In this document: positions 23,270 through 36,200 of the stretch, in pieces | Position numbering within the stretch: position 1 is the stretch's first letter | How the letters are laid out: each line of letters begins with the position of its first letter | Assembly (NCBI GenBank): GCA_033964015.1 | Contig: CM066919.1 | Location: 23,303,204 to 23,367,203 of the forward strand | Length of the DNA: 64,000 bases | Source of the DNA: Scolanthus callimorphus | Lineage: Eukaryota; Cnidaria; Anthozoa; Actiniaria; Edwardsiidae | Reading direction: 5' to 3' | Notes under the pieces: generated by a model | What the model was told of the DNA's origin: nothing | Databases searched by the model: none | What the model saw: only the letters and a program-made list of their open reading frames with translations | Program-made: the position numbers and the translations under genes

Positions 23270-23700
23270 TGTGTGTGTGTGTCCACCCGGCACACAGGCA
23301 TCCCAATTTCAGGCTGGAAAATAGGTTCTCACACACACAGCCATGTTTGAAAAAAGGATTTTTCATCAAAAACTATTTATTTTAGTTTAAGCAGATCTCC
23401 AAGGCTTAAGGTGACACAACTTGGGTTAAGTTATGTTAGAGGCAAGGGGGCTGCACCATCAAGGTCACGTGGCATGACATCATCAAAACTAGAAAAGTCG
23501 ATATCTCAAGAAGTCAACATCGCTAGGTGACCAAACTTGGGTAAAGTTATCTTGGAGGCAAGGGGGATCCACCACCAAGGACATGCGGCATGATGTTATT
23601 GATGACATCATCAAAACTAGAAAAGTTGAGACCTCTATGACAGCAATGTATTGATTTGAGCTCCGCTTTTAGGCAGTGCCTAAATCTATATTAAGACAAC
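23270..23700. repeat. interspersed repeat with internal ~130-bp units, copy 1
   Basis: Contains repeated phrases CCAAACTTGGGTAAAGTTAT, GAGGCAAGGGGG(C/A)TGCACCA and ATCATCAAAACTAGAAAAG, and ends TTTAGGCAGTGCCTAAAT. The same sequence returns in inverted orientation at 63478-64000. A G homopolymer of about 31 follows at 23769-23799. Confidence 0.7.
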
Positions 23701-23768
23701 GTAGGCCTTCTTCAATAGTTACTGATGGTTGGTTGTCTGGCTTATGAGATTACGTGTGATTTTTTGCT

Positions 23769-23803
<35 letters not shown>

Positions 23804-24240
23804 TCTTCCTGAGTGCAACCAATCAGATTTTACTGACTGATTTTAAGTAATGACGTAATGGCAAAGAATGAAGGGACGGTTGAAATCGCCGCCTGCACCT
23901 ATAAGTATCGCACCCCATCATCATACTAAATCATATTTGATGCTCATATAAAATACCAAAATGTATTTTGATGGTGAATAAAGTTGATTGATATTCTCAC
24001 AGTTTTATGTGCTAATTTCTTGCGATTTTGGATCTCAGTGATGATCCCAGATGACCCCAGCGGCTGGTTGCTTTTAACCTGTGTGGGGTGGGAGGCAGTT
24101 TTAGTGTGGGGGGCAACCTTGAAATTTAATCAATTTTGGCTTGAGTTTCTCCCGAATACCATAGAAATAAATCTGCCTCCTTTATTTTGCCTTTTCCATA
24201 TTTGAGCTGTTCTATTGATGTATACCTATTTTTATTGCAG

Positions 24241-27200
24241 TGATGAGCTGACTGAGTCAGGCCTTCATTGCATCCTTGCTGGAGTGGATGAGTTTGATTG
24301 CCCCACCCAACTGCAACAGTTTGTCCAATCACAAGACATTCAATGTGCAATTGGAATCCATGCTTGGAGGGCTGGAGCACTTCTTTGTGGTAATTTGATA
24401 ACATTATCTTGTATAATATAGTGATTGATTAGCATCATGTGCTCTCTATTTTCACCCCTCTTCTAAGAGGTTGGGGATCAAGAGTTTTCTGTAATTTTTG
24501 CATTACATGTATTTTGATTAGGCACATGATTGCGATACTGTAACACAAATTCTTGCTGTAAATCATTGCAGCTTGTCCTCCATGATCCATAAATATTTTA
24601 TGTTTTCAGACAGTACTATTCCTTACTGTATAGTCTTTGGAGGAACAGATATTAATGAGCATTTTCAAGACCATGATCACATGATTACAATGACAAAAGC
24701 TGTGGAAAATGCAAGGTAATATTAATTTTCATTGTGTGCCACTCTTGACAATCAACTAGTTTGATGCTAGATTTTTGAATGATCATCTGTTAAAAATTAT
24801 CTTGTTCCCAGGGGCGTAGCCAGGGGGGACACAGGGGCTGCCCCCCCCCTTTCTCTGGAGATTTTCCCATATATTTACTGTATTTGCTGGAGGAAATTTG
24901 AAAATTTTCGTCCCATGTTTTCACTATCCATCCCCCCCCCCCAACCAAAATTCCTGGCTATGCCCCTGGTTTCTGTGTTACTGGCATGTGTGGTGTCTTT
25001 TTTCTGTTTGGCTATTTTTGATGTACTTGCAATATCTTTAATATCTGTTTCTCATTTTGTTAATGTCTAGAATACTTGTGGCATTTAGCACACCCATGTA
25101 TCAGCAAGCAGCAGCATTATGGGTAGGTGATCAGTGCATTTTAAGGTTATCATGGACTATAGTACAGCTAGGAAAATTGACATGGAAAGGTGCCCACTTG
25201 ATCTTGGATTTATCATCATTCCACACCCTTCTACATGTACTGTGGTCAGCTAAAGGCAATGCCTGACATTTATTATTTAATTTATTTAATTTTTCAACCA
25301 ATCATGTGAGGCAGGAACACGCCTTTGTTTTTGGCATTAGAGAAATGTTTATTATCATAAAAAAAACTAAATATATCTACAAACATTAAACCTCTCTGTC
25401 CTCATGCAATTAGTGCAGATGGTATAAAATTTTAGACTTTAAAAGTTTACTGAAGTACTTATCTCTCTGACTCAGTCTTGTGACGAAAATCTAAAATCTG
25501 TTACCCTTGACTTATTTATTGTTATATATGCACATGATGTCATACATCAGTAAAATATAATAATAAACTTTATTCATAAAGGAGGGTAGCTCTTAAGTCA
25601 TACAATTAATCCAGGAGGGAATTCCCCAACTAATCACACAAGACAGGAACATGGCAAAATATTCTGACTTATATAAAAAATTTCTTTATAGCCAGCAAGT
25701 AAACCGAAACTTATTCTACAGCCACAAGGTAAAGCACTAAGCCTGGGGGTACTCACCCTAGGTTGGGTAGGGGTGTTCCCTCGTGCTCACCAAATTAACC
25801 CTGTTTATGACAAAAAAGTAGCTATTTTTCAAACCCTGTTTATGACAAAAAGCAGGAAATATTGGAAAATGAATGCCCTTGCCCTCAAAATTTTGAAAAA
25901 TTGATACCCTGTTTATGACACCAGACTTTGATAATAAAATAAAATAATGTATTCCCTGTTTATATGACCAGAAGATCAAAAACCTTACCCTGTACATCGG
26001 ACCATCCCCTTATAGTCAATACATGGAGTACCATCCCCCTTCCAGGACACTGGGGACCAAACTCAGGAGAGGTTACAAGTAATGTTATTTATTGTGTGTG
26101 GTTTTGTATATGTTGTTTGTGAATTTCCAGTTTCAGGTGGTCAGATAGAAATAGCCTGCTGTAAATGAATACACCTTGTCAATCTGTGGTGCTTTTAGAC
26201 TTTGTTTGATAATCATAAATAAATCTATTTCAGCTGTTTCAGTGCAGCCATCCAAAATTTCTGTATCATGCATCCTCGCTGAAAATGGCCATGGTAAGTC
26301 AAACATACTTTATCTGATAAGTTAGTGATCTTCAGCCCAGCCCAAGGCAGCAGTAGTGGCAGTCACATTCCTGGCATCCCTTGAAAAATCCAGGATATGG
26401 CAAGTCAGCACAGTATGCTTATGAGTAAGAAAATATTACTACATTAACTTTCAGCTTACATGTGTTCATCGCATGTGTTCATTTTTCTTTGTTTGCAGGA
26501 GACAGTCAAAATCACCAACCTGGAGCAAAGAAAAAGGTTTTTACTTCACTAATCATTTCTTTCGCTTGCTTTGAAAATTACCTTCCTTTACAAAGAACTA
26601 AGGTAAACTATATAAAATCTTAAAGACCTTAGGAGGCCCTTCCTTGAATTGGTTTACCTAAAGTTTGTTAAAGCCAACGTTTCAGATAGTGCTCCTGAAA
26701 ATAGGCCTTTATCACACAATATTGATTAATAAGTAATAGTTATCAGAAAATTGAATCCTGTTTTCAATTCTACACATGTCTATTGTGGACAACTCTATTG
26801 TGGACAACTCCAGCATAATCATGTGCTGCACTCTCTTTTCTTCTGAAAAGCCTTTTAAATGTACCGCAACTACCAGGATGCAATGTGTGTTTACTATGTG
26901 CTTGACTTGGGAAAGTAGCACAACTACTTCCTGGGGATGAGAGGCTGAAATGCTTTTGCACTCAACCTTGCCTTGAAGGGATCTTGAGCCTCTTGTCACC
27001 AGGGTACACAACTACTGGCAAGCAACTACTGGCATAGCTGGAATCATCCATTGCTACAACAACTCTAGTTTTTTTCAGCAGATTTCCTTTCTCTTGGCTG
27101 GTGGATTGAGGCCTGTCAAAGATGTCCTGTATCTGACGCAAGTTGTTTCAGGTACATATTACGTCTGTTTTGGTGTGGCCTACTATGCATCCCAGTGAAC

Positions 27201-30200
27201 CGTGGCAATTAAAACTGATCGCATGATCGCTTTTTATGTACCATGTGATGCATTGTTTATGTACCACGTGATCAGCACTTTTTGCTGTTAACTTCGTTTG
27301 AGAGCAACGAAACAATGGATGCTTAAAAAGTATTGATCACATCCCTGGTGGAAATCCTGAGCAGGATCCTACAAGATCTTGCAGGATCCTGTAGGATCCT
27401 GCTCAGGAAGCTATTTCCTATAAGATCCTGTACAGGAATTCTGACAGGAAAAAATCCTGTACATTTTCCTACATAGGATCCTATACAGGATTTGATAAGA
27501 TCCTGAATAGGAAAAAGTGTACAAGATCTTGTACAGGAATCATCTTTCTTGTGTAGGATCTTGTACAGGAACTTGTACAAGATCTTGTACAAGAAATCAA
27601 AAGGATCCTGTACAGGAAACCACAGGATCCTGAACAGGAAAACATAGGAATCTATAAACACAGAACTATAAGATTCTGTATGAGAAACCAAAGGAACCTG
27701 TACAAGAAATCGTAAGATCCTGTACAAGAAATCATAGGATCCTGCACAGGAAGCCATATGGTCCTGTCAAGAAACCATAGGAGTTTAATAGGATACAATA
27801 GGATCCTGTACAGGAAACTACAAGGATCTGTATGGCATCCTTTACAGGAAACCACAAGATCCTGTTTGGGATCCCGTACAGGAAACCATACCATCCTGTT
27901 CAAAAATTACCATAGGAGTTTTATAGGATACCATAGGATCCTGTACAGGAAACTACAAGATCTTGTATAGGAAACCATAGGATCTTGTACAGGAAACCAC
28001 AAGATCTTGTATCGGAAACCCTGGGCTCCTGTTCAAGAAATCATAGGATAACACAGGATCCTGTGCAGGAAAACATAAGTTCCTGTATAGGAAACCATGG
28101 TGTCCTGTACAAGAAACCACAGGATCCTGTTCAGAAACCATGGGGCTATCTATAGGATCCTGTGCAGGAAACCACAGGGTCCCGTACAGGAAACCATGGG
28201 GACCTGTGCAAGAAACCACAGAGTCCTGTACAAGAAACTACAGGGCCCTGTACAGGAACCATGGGATCCTGTACAAGAAACCAAATGGACCTGTACAGGA
28301 AACCATGTAGAAACCACAGGGCCCTGTACAGGAATCCACAGGATCCTGTACAGGAACCATGGGATCCTGTATGTACAAGAAACCACAGGGACCTGTACAG
28401 GAATCCATGGGATCCTGTACAAGAAACCTTGGGGTCATGTTGAAAAAAACGTAGGATTTTACATAGGATACCACAGGATCCTATACAGGAAAACAAAGTC
28501 AAGTTTATTCATTAAAATGACCCATATACAATGGTATACATCAGTTGTCAAATTGAAACATATGTTACTGATAACTATAAAATGGAATAAAGTTCATAAA
28601 TATAAACGTCACACAGAGCCAGCAGCCACGCCTTGGAGATACTATCCTCAGAAAGTGATAGATTAAAAGTCAAAGCACTTGGAAACTATTTTGGCTATTT
28701 TCTTTAGTGGTTTCATGATTAACATAACTAAATCATTTTTGATGAGTCTGGTATGGATCGATATTGTGAAGGCAAGAGAGTTGTACATAATATTGCATGA
28801 CATAGCAAAATGAAACTAATTGTCCTCGACAATGTTTGGAGAAAACTTATACATGCTTGACTTGTCTTTGCACTGGTTTGTAGAGTGGGAGTATCTTCCC
28901 TTCTCAATTTCCAAATCATGATAACGATGCAGCGTTTTGTCAATCGTGTTGTGTTTGATATAGGAAACCATGGGGCCCTTTGTTCAAGGGGTTCTGTAGA
29001 AGAAACCATGCATGGGCTCCTGTACAGGAAATCAATTATCCTGTAATGATTTGTAATAATTGTAGCTATAGATATAACGCACGCTCTGATGGGTCTAAAT
29101 CTATGCTTTATTTCACTAATAAAGTAATGGTTCTTCCCTGTTATTATAAAATTATTAGAGCACAACTTTCTAGGACTTTATTGGCGCTTAAATAATATCT
29201 ATATACATGGAGAAATGTCTCGATTCTGATTGGTGGAGAGCGATGCAGAAAAAAGGAAACAAAATGAAATTTCTTTTCCAAATGTATTCATTTATATTCC
29301 ATTCAGTTTTTGTTATCTTCTCATTTAAGAATTGATCAAGGGTCTGTGGGTGCTATTTCAAATGGTTTGAATAGTCTGAATAGGTGCCACTTTGTCTCTT
29401 ACAGTTTGTAGATCTGTGGAACAAATTGATTTTCATCTGCATTTTCAAAAGGAAATCATGTGACTTAATCCTTAAATTTTAATTATATTTTGCACCTGTC
29501 ACCCTCTTTAAAAACATTCATTCATGTTATAACTGTATATATTATCCTGAGAAAAAAGGCCAGCCCAAAAGTAATGCCTGTTGACACATTGTCTTTTAAT
29601 CACATAATCACAGTTTGGCCCTTCTTGATCTTATCAGGCTTATTGCGATACATATTGCATGTAAAACCTAATAATGTTGAGCAAGATAGGACACAAGCAT
29701 TATGTTATTTGAATACTACGATGCTATCAGCTGCTGCATTCTGATTAATGTGTCAGGATCCTGACAGGTTTTTTTTCGCTGTCTCGCCCCAAAGTTTCAC
29801 ATTGGCAAATCACTTAGTCATGCTGGTAACATTTCAGCACGTGGGAAACATAGCCACAAATTCCTCTTTCATTGCTGCTCACAAATACAAGTCTGCCCAT
29901 ATTTGGTTACATCTAATCATCATGTAATTCCTTGTGAGTTTAACTGCAATAAATCCCTTCCCTAGACAACTTGCTTGAACAAATTCCTTTACTACAGGAT
30001 CAGTAGGTAGTGGAAGATTAACCTCACAAACATTCTTTTCATGTCTTGGAGAATCCGCACAAATGCAAAGACTTTGCCCCCTGTGCTTTTATAGTACTGA
30101 ACTTCACCAAATGAGAGGAGATCTTCTTGGAGAAAAGAAACAAGGAAACTTGCTGACATTCCTTTTCTCGTATAAGCTAAACTATGATAAACCTGCCCAT

Positions 30201-33200
30201 CCATGGATATTCTCTGAATATAATCCCCTTCAGTCGAGTCAAGATGTGCAGGTAAAGGGGGATCAAGTCTTGGGCGAGTGCTCCTCACAGGGGGGTACAA
30301 CTTGACACCATCAATCTCAGCTAACTTTGGAGAACTTGATTGTTGTAGCTGGAGATTATCCACAAAGTGGTGCGCCTTTGTATTATCTTTGACGCTTTGC
30401 CTGATGTATGATGATGCATGCTGAGCTATGGCCAAGCGCTTGCAAATTTGCTCAGGAATTCCACGAGTTCCATGAAACAAGCGCTTCAAATGAGCAAGCA
30501 TGGACTCAAACACAAATGCTGAGTGTAATATTAGAGGACCATGCTGTCTTACTTGTTCAGGTAAGTGTACCAGTGAATGTGAATTGTAGGTGCATTCTCT
30601 TTCACCATAAAGGTCTTTAAGAAGCCTTATGTAACTAGTTAACATTGCATCAGCAATACAAATGTCTCTCTCTGTTACTTCCTCTGCACACAATAAGGAA
30701 ATTCCAGTTACTAGTAAAGCATGATGATAAAACAAGTCTGCATCCAAAACATTCTTTAACAATGGCAGTACTGCATGTAAAAAGAGAGATTGCTTTTCAT
30801 TTGCTTTCCATTTGCCAAATTCCTCAAACGACCTGAACTTTCTGTTAAAATCATGAGGAAGTTTCACAGCTTTCAAAAGAAGTGACAGTTCGCTTTTGTC
30901 ATGCTTTAGATTTGTTCCAGTGGGGCATTCACCATTAAGCCACTTTTTCAATCTTCTTGTGAATTCCCCTTCTAGGACTTGATGCATGTAATCAAGGAGA
31001 AGCATGTTCGGTATTGATAAGATATCATGCACTGAGGAGGGGCCCTTAATGCCATAGACAGCACTTCCAGACTGAAGAGCAAGTTGAGCATGCATCAAGG
31101 AGTCCTCATGGATCCTTCTTGGAAATGCATATCCAGTATAAGGATATACTCTTATGTTTCCTCTAACATTCAACCTCTTTCCTGGATGAAGGCATATGCT
31201 GCAGCCAAATTCCCATTATGGATCTTAAAGTTCAGGGAAGGGCCTTTTGCCATTAAATCTGCCACATGTCCATTCACTTTAACTTTGAATCGTCGCTCTT
31301 CACCATCACAATCAACAAGAAACCCTTCCTTGAGGCTCTTAACTTGGAGTATGAAAGCACTCTGTAATACTTCCATATCTGGCTTTGTTGGACCAAACCA
31401 CAAGGCAGAGACCAATATTCTTGTATACGAATAGCGCTTATACATAGGTATTTCAGGAATAAAGCTCTGAATTGGCCATAGTGAAAGTGACTTTGACTTA
31501 ACTGCTGGTGCTCCATCGACATGCCAATACAGTGTAATGCAGAAACTTCCATCCTCTTGGAGCTCTGAGCTGCTGTGTTTGTACATTGCCCCATCTAAGA
31601 CATCCCTGTAAACACCTGTTTCACATACCCTCCTTTCCACAAAGTGCTCCATGTCCTGCCAGTTTTCTGTAGAGAACAATTCACTGTTATTCATGAAATA
31701 ATAACTCTATTTTAAGGAATAGAGCCGATTTCACATGACTGTCAATTACTTGTTATGTAATTGTGATTGCTTTGGGTTCTCATTGGCTACTCGTTTTTCT
31801 CAGCCAATCAAATTCTGTAGTAAATACAATTGTGTAATTACTTAGCAATTGGTTCGGCTTGCAATTGGCTGAGAAACCATTTAGATGCAAGTAAGTTATT
31901 TCTCTCAATTCCGACAGTCACGTGAAAACTGCTCTAACTGAATCATTCTAGTGTGAAAATGTCTGAAGTGTTGCCCAGAGAAATGGCATTTCATGGGTGA
32001 GGTAACATTTACCATTTACCCTCTCCATTTATTTTCTTGGAATGCCTATAAAATTCCATGTTGCTGGGTTTGAGACAAGCACTTTAAAGCACTATACAGT
32101 ATGCTCCGCAGGTGTCCCCAAGCAAAACTGACTCAATTTGACTTACCTGCTATCAATTTCCTGAGCTCTGGTAGAATATCAAAAATGTACAATGTACATG
32201 AATCATTGCTCTTTCCATTCATCATGAAATAGTGGGCAGTCTGCATTTTCACATTCACCTGTTTCCACAAGTTGTTTGCCACATCTGTAGCAAAAGATAA
32301 ATTTGGATCCTTTGAACTTAAGTTCTTCCAAGGATTTGTCAAATTGGTAAGATGATCCAGGACATTTGCTCCCATTCGGTAAACTGAGTTTAAATAACTT
32401 GAGAATACTCTCAACTGCTTTCGATGACAGGTTTGTGTTTCTGTGTCAATGCTAAAAGTTTCCATTAAAGTTTTTCATAGACAAAGCAGCGCCATCATAA
32501 AGGGGTGCATTGTCACTGTCAATGCTTTCCCCATCTGTGTCTGAGCATCTATCATCACAAAAATCCTCACTCTCAGCATTAGACGAATAACTACTGTATC
32601 CTTCCCCTTCATCACTGCTCCCTTCTGTGTCAGAAGCAAAGCAAGGATTTCCACTGTCCATAGCCTGTACTGCAGACAAAAAAAAAATAAAAGTAATTAA
32701 CTTAAATAAGTAAATAATGAGGGCATATTATCAAAGGATTCCATTTAACCTCAGCATAGAAAGTTGTGGCATACTTTCCGGTCGTTTACTAAAGACAAAC
32801 ACAGGCAAAAACAGTCTAAATTTGGGAACTGGGCAGTTTCCTGAATGTTATTGAATGGTAAAATTCCAATTTTGGAATTTCTGATTTTGGTGCCTGGTTG
32901 TTACCCCCCACCCCTCTGAAATCACCCCCCCTCCACCCCCTCTGGAAATTTCGATGTCGAAAAAAAAATCGAAATCGACTAAATATGAGGTGTATGGAGT
33001 ATATTTGCAAAAGCGCGCTCCGAATAGGTGTAACAATATACACTTAATGACTGCTTCCGATGGAAACATCGAGTTTTGTTTTCCCGAGAATCTCGAAACA
33101 TCGAGGTTCGAGGGAAGACAAAACTCGCTGTTTCCCGAGGTTGCAGTCATTAAGTGTTTTATTATATAGCAAAAAGAAAATGCGGTAAAAATAGTCCGCC

Positions 33201-36200
33201 GAAATTTCTCGCTCTAGCGATGTCGCCCGCGCGGGCAACAATTTTTTAATTGTAGCCCGCGTGGGCTACATTGAATTTGTAGCCCGCCACGTGACCATGA
33301 TAGAACCAATCAGAGCGCGCGCTTTGATCGAATAAATAATCTTTTGTAGTCTTACTTTAAGCATTTAACAAAGTGTGAACAGGGCGAAAAAATGTAGCTT
33401 TCATCGTTTGTAATTAGGAGTTTAAATGAGAGTTGCTATGTGTAAATACTGCGTTCTTGTCAAAAACGATTAACTGGGCAAGACGCCATGTTACGCATTC
33501 TCATAATTTCACGCGTACAAAAAAAAAATGGTTTTCAATAAAGCAATGATTAACGGGTGCGCAAAATCTAGGGAAGCCTAGGTATCATGTTGAAACAAAA
33601 GTGAGTTTAAAGTCAGTTCTACTCGTCAAAGCTATCAAGAAAGATCACGAAGCAAAACCCATTTCATGGCAATACTTTTAAGCTTACCAGTTTCGGGTCT
33701 TTCTATTGGCATTGAGCTAGGATAGAAAGTTGATCTTCCACTTCAGACGCCTTGGATGAACCAGACTCCATCGGAAAGTCCATCGCATCATGTTCTACAC
33801 TTTGAGCTTCCGCAGCATCGGGCCCACAAGCAGTAGTGGCGAGGAATCTATTCATTATAAAGCTCCGATCTTCCACAGCAATAATTCCGGCTTGCATTGT
33901 TTCGATACTATTACTATTCAGCTTATCAACATCGTCAGAAGATGAATAATTCCTTCGGTGTTTCTTGTATGGCAGCGAAGCGACCGAGGAGACATCTTCA
34001 GTACTGCTGCTCTCCTGATTGTCTGTTGATTCGCTAGCACAGCTGTCAGAATTTTTCAAAGTTTGTATCAGATTCCGATCCGATTCCATCTTAGTTTGTT
34101 TTAGAAGTAAATGTTCTAGTCCCTCTTTCGAACGTAGTAATTAATAATAAAAGCTCATACTCATCTAGATTCGAGGATCATCGAGGATCGAGCACTTCCA
34201 TGTTTTGGCGGGAAGTTAGCTCCCTTTCATTTCATTGGTCGAACGCATGTCAATCATTCATAAATGGCCGCTTTTCATTGGTCAACAGTCATCGAAATCC
34301 CGGATGTTAATTGAAGGAAAGCGCGCGCGTTTCGTTGTCTCGTTCTTTTGCGAACGTTGTCCGTCTGCTTGACCTGCTCAATTCTTCGCTTATTAAAGAA
34401 GCAGTTTTCTTCTTCTTTAGTTTTTTATCTTCCACGTTGAAGTCATGTCCCAAATGAAGATCACAAGTGAAAGACTCCAGAAGAGGCAACTTGAAAAAAG
34501 CGATCCAGGTTAGTAATCATAAAACTGCATTTTATGAAGCAAAGCAAACGCCTAGTAGAGCGAAGCTACACCAAACTTTTATAGCAAGGACGAAATGAGC
34601 TCGTAAACGATCAAAAAAGTACTTCAAATTCATGAAATATTTTTCTTATGGTAGAGTTTGACAACAGAAAGCTTTATTTGTCGGCCAAAAGCTACATTGA
34701 GCTCGATAAGATTGCAAGTTGGCTGTGAATGAAGTTGGCAAATTCGACGATTTCAACTGATTTCGTCGAGCAAAGCACATGTTCAACTTTACATGGAAAC
34801 GAGTTGGAATTCGTAATTTCTTTTAAAAACAAAGAAACTGAGGTTGGAAAGAGGATACTGGAATGCATTCTTTCTAAAATAAGGAAAGTCAGACTTAACT
34901 TTAGCTGATAAAACGAAAACTATAGCCGAGAAAGAAATTTGTTTGCTTTGTGAACCGTGCTCAGTGGGCTTTATGCCATAAAAAAAATTGTACCCCCCAG
35001 CTTGAGGACCTACTAAATGCAATTACACTAAAGAATTCTTTAGTTCATGTGCTCACCCTGAATAATTCTTTAATTTTGGCGAATGCTCAGCAGTCACCCC
35101 CAAGAATTCAGCGTTTTCAGGCCTTAACCCCCAAGAATTCTTTAGTCCTAATTGCTGCTACCCCCAAGAATTCTTTCAACTTTCGAGCTCCTCTCTCTGA
35201 AGATTCCTTGGTCTGCTGTCTTTTGATTGAAATTTGGGGGGAATTTTCTAGTAAGGAAAACGTTCCAAAAAGGCCAAATATTTGTGTGAACCTTCGATAT
35301 GATAATCTGTGTCTTTTTAATTTTCAGGGTTTTCTGAGCCATCATTTGCACTTGTATTCTTCCTGAGGAAAACCGATATTCGGTTACAGGAAGAAAAAAT
35401 ATATTAATGAAGGTGCAGGGCTGGAACTGCACAAAAGATACTGCATTAAGATGGAGATGAAGAGTTCCTTGGTACTTTGATATGCAAGGGTACGTAGGTT
35501 TAATGTTTATAAAACCAAATTTTTGTTCAGACAGATTTTGCCCAGTGTTCTGATTTTCTTTTAACAATCTAAATTTTTTTTACATGGAAATGGTTGAACT
35601 GTGTCTTTAATAACAAACAAATCCTGCCATTATTTTGCTTGAATTTCATACTTCTTGAAAATCAATTGATGCTTGAAGTGTCCATGTAAAATAAAGTGTG
35701 ATGTCTTTGTTCAGGGAGCAAAACACATTGCGAGGGAAGAAGAAAGTCCCTCGAAAACATTTTGAACAAATTCGATGCAGACCTAAGAGATGGGGATGAG
35801 GATGAGGAACCAGCTGGAAAAAAGAAGAAAGGTAATGAATTATAAACGACATAATGCCAAATTATCCAAATAGGCACATCAAAACAAATCTCAACTGATC
35901 TCAACAACTATCAAGGGACCATTAAGAATTTTAGGAGGGTGTGGTAGCAGGTTTTTTGATAATGCATGAATTTTTTCCTGGAGTAGAATTTGTGTAAGAT
36001 ATTTTTTTTAATGTCATTGCTAACTGTCTATTTCTGGTCAGCTTGCATGTGTTTTTTTCCATTGCTGTGACACATGCAAAATTCTTTCTCTTTAAGGGCC
36101 TGCCCATTTTTTTGGTGGTGGAGTATAGACACATAGAGAAACAATGGAATTTATCGGGGGGGGGGGGGGGGGGGCTAGAAAGGCTTCTTGTGAAAATTCC

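Noticed and set aside
27355..28495. CRISPR-like array
   Set aside because: Eukaryotic intron context, palindromic repeat without conserved-length unique spacers, no cas genes.
27323..28666. Long ORFs on both strands with repeating VQET or GFLYR peptides
   Set aside because: Frames running through the GGATCC subterminal array, explained by the repeat unit.
28728..29165. 145-codon minus-strand ORF
   Set aside because: Crosses array units and the island boundary; no recognised domain and a different frame from the more plausible short peptide there.
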